Below are positions 6,691-8,243 of a stretch of DNA of 8,243 nucleotides, piece by piece. Position numbers and translations under genes: made by a program. The notes beneath the pieces were generated by a model that was not told the origin of the DNA, searched no databases, and saw only the letters and a list, made by a program, of their open reading frames with translations. The stretch is from contig WFXI01000094.1 in NCBI GenBank assembly GCA_015490675.1, positions 1 to 8,243 on the forward strand. The letters run 5' to 3'. Origin of the DNA: Hydrogenothermaceae bacterium. GTDB lineage: Bacteria > Aquificota > Aquificia > Aquificales > Hydrogenothermaceae. The first letter of the stretch is position 1. Every line of letters begins with the position of its first letter.

Positions 6691-6708
6691 TGACTGATGA
6701 GTCAGTCA
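6691..6708. promoter_or_regulatory. 18-bp palindromic operator over the tetR start codon
   Basis: TGACTGA (6691-6697), a TGAG spacer and TCAGTCA (6702-6708) form a perfect inverted repeat with 7-bp arms. It begins two to four bases after the -10 box and contains the ATG and the predicted transcription start. This is the typical size and place for a self-repressing TetR-family operator. It has the same 7-4-7 layout as the FadR consensus of Bacillus subtilis (TGAATGA, N4, TCATTCA). That the adjacent TetR protein binds it is inference. Confidence 0.7.
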
Positions 6709-7251
6709 GATACAAAGAAACGGCTTATAAATAGTGCGATTAAGCTTTTTTCCAAAAATGGATACTTTAACACTAAAGTTTCAGACATAGTTAAAGATGC
6801 AGGAGTGGCACAGGGAACTTTTTATTTATACTTTAAGAGTAAAGAGGAAATATTTATTTACATAGTTGAAGAAATCATAGGGAAAATAAAAAAGCAGATA
6901 GAAAATTTCTCAAGTAAAGACTTACCACCTGAACAAAAGTTAGAAGATTTTGCAAAGTCTGTTTTTTATCTTCTTTCAGAGTATAGGGAAGTAGCAGAAA
7001 TTTACTTTTTTCATCTCCTTTGCACTGATGACAAGTTTCAAAAAATACATTTTGAAGCAGAACAAATGTTTAAAAGATTTTATTTAGAAGTTTTAAAAGA
7101 TTACCAAAATAAAGAATTATTAACAGACATCCTTTTAGGATTTGGGAAAAGATTATTTGAAATAAACTTTTTGAGAGACCAAAAGCCAATAGATGAAGTA
7201 GTAAAAGAGTTTGAAGAAGGTTTAAAACTAATTTTAGGGAAAGAAAAATGA
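6697..7251 (+). CDS. TetR/AcrR-family transcriptional regulator
   Basis: This 184-residue protein is of normal size for a TetR-family repressor. Residues 7-53 form the DNA-binding domain: KKRLINSAIKLFSKNGYFNT (7-26), then the helix-turn-helix KVSDIVKDAGVAQGTFYLYF (27-46) and KSKEEIF (47-53). The GTFYLYF recognition segment is typical of AcrR/FadR-like members. The remaining helical residues would form the ligand-binding and dimer domain, whose ligand cannot be read from sequence. The ATG at 6697 is fixed by the in-frame TGA at 6691-6693 and by the usual short N-terminal arm before helix 1. There is no ribosome binding site, and the promoter places transcription at the start codon. An 18-bp palindrome covers the start, which implies autorepression. 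The stop overlaps the next start as ATGA, so it probably controls the efflux genes that follow. Confidence 0.93.
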   Translation: MSQSDTKKRLINSAIKLFSKNGYFNTKVSDIVKDAGVAQGTFYLYFKSKEEIFIYIVEEIIGKIKKQIENFSSKDLPPEQKLEDFAKSVFYLLSEYREVAEIYFFHLLCTDDKFQKIHFEAEQMFKRFYLEVLKDYQNKELLTDILLGFGKRLFEINFLRDQKPIDEVVKEFEEGLKLILGKEK

Positions 7252-8243
7252 GAAAAATATTAACAGTTTTAGCTTTTCCAGCTTTCGTATATGCAATTTC
7301 GTTAGATGAAGCAATCCATGAAGCTGTAAAAAATAATTTACAAATAAAACAAGCTATCTATGATATTAAAATTGCAAATTTCCAGTTACAAGAAGACAAA
7401 AACTTGTGGCTACCACAATTTTTTGCAGATTTTTCTTATACAGTTTTAAAGGATACACCTTATACAAAAATTCCACCAACACCGCCACTTCCAGCTTTTG
7501 AATTTAAGCAATTTAATAAAGATTTTTACCAGTTTGATATTGGGCTAAACTATCCTGTTTTTACTGGTTTTCAAAGAATTTATAAAATTAAAATTTCAAA
7601 GTTAGATATACAAAACCAAACATTAAGCCAAAAAGAAAAGATTGAAGATATTACTCACAAAGTAAAGATTGCCTATGTAGATGTTCTTCAAGCTAAAGAA
7701 GTTTTAGAAATTTATCAATCTCAAAAAAGGGCTATAAACTTACACTTAAAACAGGCAAGAGAATATTTAAAAGAAGGTTTAACAACAAAAGTAGACCTGC
7801 TGGAAGCAAAAGTTAGACTAAAAAAGGTAGAAGCAGACATAAAAAAGGCTAAAACAAATTTAAAACTTGCAAAATCAAAGTTGAACTTAATATTAAATAA
7901 GCCTTTGGATGAAGATTTTAAGGTAGAAAAAATAAATTTAAACCTTGAAAATAAAAATTTTGATTTACAAAAACTCTACAATATAGCCTTAAAAAACAAG
8001 AACATTCTAAAAATCCTTTCTACAAAGAAAAAACAGCTTGATTATTTATCAAAAATAGAAAAGGCAAATTTCTATCCAAAAGTGTATGCACAGGCTAAAT
8101 ATACATATACAGAGCAATATCCATATTTAGACCCTAAAGGTAATGTAGCATTTACAGTTTTAGCGAGTTTACAGTTTCAGGGAATAAAGCCTTATCATTC
8201 ATATTTAAAAACTAAACTGCAAAAGAAAAAGCTGGACTTAAAA
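7248..8243 (+). CDS. TolC-family outer-membrane efflux protein, 3' end outside the window
   Basis: The frame is open from the ATG at 7248 to the window edge, 332 codons, without a stop. Residues 1-16 look like a signal peptide (basic MRK, hydrophobic core, cleavage after VYA), and mature ISLDEAIHEAVKNN (17-30) is the classic TolC opening. YPVFTGFQR (102-110) is the first turn of the barrel strands, followed by long Lys/Glu/Gln-rich helices (about 111-215) including GLTTKVDLLEAKVRL (177-191) and LNLILNKPL (212-220). A second repeat begins about 240, with LQFQGIKP (308-315) matching the first VFTGF block. A full protein would be about 400-450 residues, so roughly a quarter is missing. A Pro-rich insert IPPTPPLP (75-82) lies between the first two barrel strands. 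TolC proteins form the trimeric outer-membrane duct of RND, ABC or MFS pumps. ATGA overlap with tetR and AGGGA about 8 nt upstream indicate coupled translation; pump genes may follow beyond the window. Confidence 0.9.
   Translation, partial: MRKILTVLAFPAFVYAISLDEAIHEAVKNNLQIKQAIYDIKIANFQLQEDKNLWLPQFFADFSYTVLKDTPYTKIPPTPPLPAFEFKQFNKDFYQFDIGLNYPVFTGFQRIYKIKISKLDIQNQTLSQKEKIEDITHKVKIAYVDVLQAKEVLEIYQSQKRAINLHLKQAREYLKEGLTTKVDLLEAKVRLKKVEADIKKAKTNLKLAKSKLNLILNKPLDEDFKVEKINLNLENKNFDLQKLYNIALKNKNILKILSTKKKQLDYLSKIEKANFYPKVYAQAKYTYTEQYPYLDPKGNVAFTVLASLQFQGIKPYHSYLKTKLQKKKLDLK

Noticed and set aside
6690..6734. A 14-codon frame starting at ATG 6690 as a possible leader peptide before tetR
   Set aside because: It begins upstream of the predicted transcription start, has no ribosome site, and its ATG falls at the edge of the promoter and palindrome, which explain these bases better.

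Overview
The window is AT-rich, with mostly A/T third codon positions, and its proteins are rich in Lys, Ile and Glu. A TolC-type outer-membrane protein and a diaminopimelate-type MurE point to a Gram-negative bacterium. The overall flavour (low GC, very compact operons, a stand-alone Uma2 protein, E. coli-type IlvD) would fit a thermophilic Aquificota such as Sulfurihydrogenibium. That placement is inference from protein style and was not searched.

Layout: (1) 1-1310, plus strand: the 3' part of a dihydrolipoamide dehydrogenase-type flavoprotein gene, cut by the left edge. (2) 5070 down to 1307, minus strand: a tightly packed four-gene operon in the order ilvD, uma2-like, metK, degenerate GGDEF-like gene. 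Its junctions are a 14-bp overlap, a TAA/ATG abutment and an 8-bp overlap, so co-transcription and translational coupling are likely. The last gene meets lpd tail to tail with interlocking stop codons. (3) 5071-5160: a 90-bp divergent promoter region with a small inverted repeat. (4) 5161-6648, plus: murE for peptidoglycan synthesis. (5) 6660-8243, plus: a good promoter, an 18-bp palindrome lying over the start codon of a TetR-family regulator gene, and a coupled TolC-family gene that runs off the right edge.

Most of the window is housekeeping: branched-chain amino acid synthesis (IlvD), S-adenosylmethionine synthesis (MetK), cell wall (MurE) and lipoamide or related redox chemistry (Lpd). 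The accessory interest lies in three places. The first is the apparently leaderless, self-regulated tetR-tolC unit whose operator contains the start codon. The second is a GGDEF-fold protein that has lost its catalytic residues and is coupled to metK from a TTG start. The third is a Uma2 nuclease-family gene wedged between ilvD and metK. MetK itself carries a non-canonical ATP-motif sequence. I saw no RNA genes, CRISPR arrays, insertion sequences or prophage genes, and no gene-free stretch longer than 90 bp.
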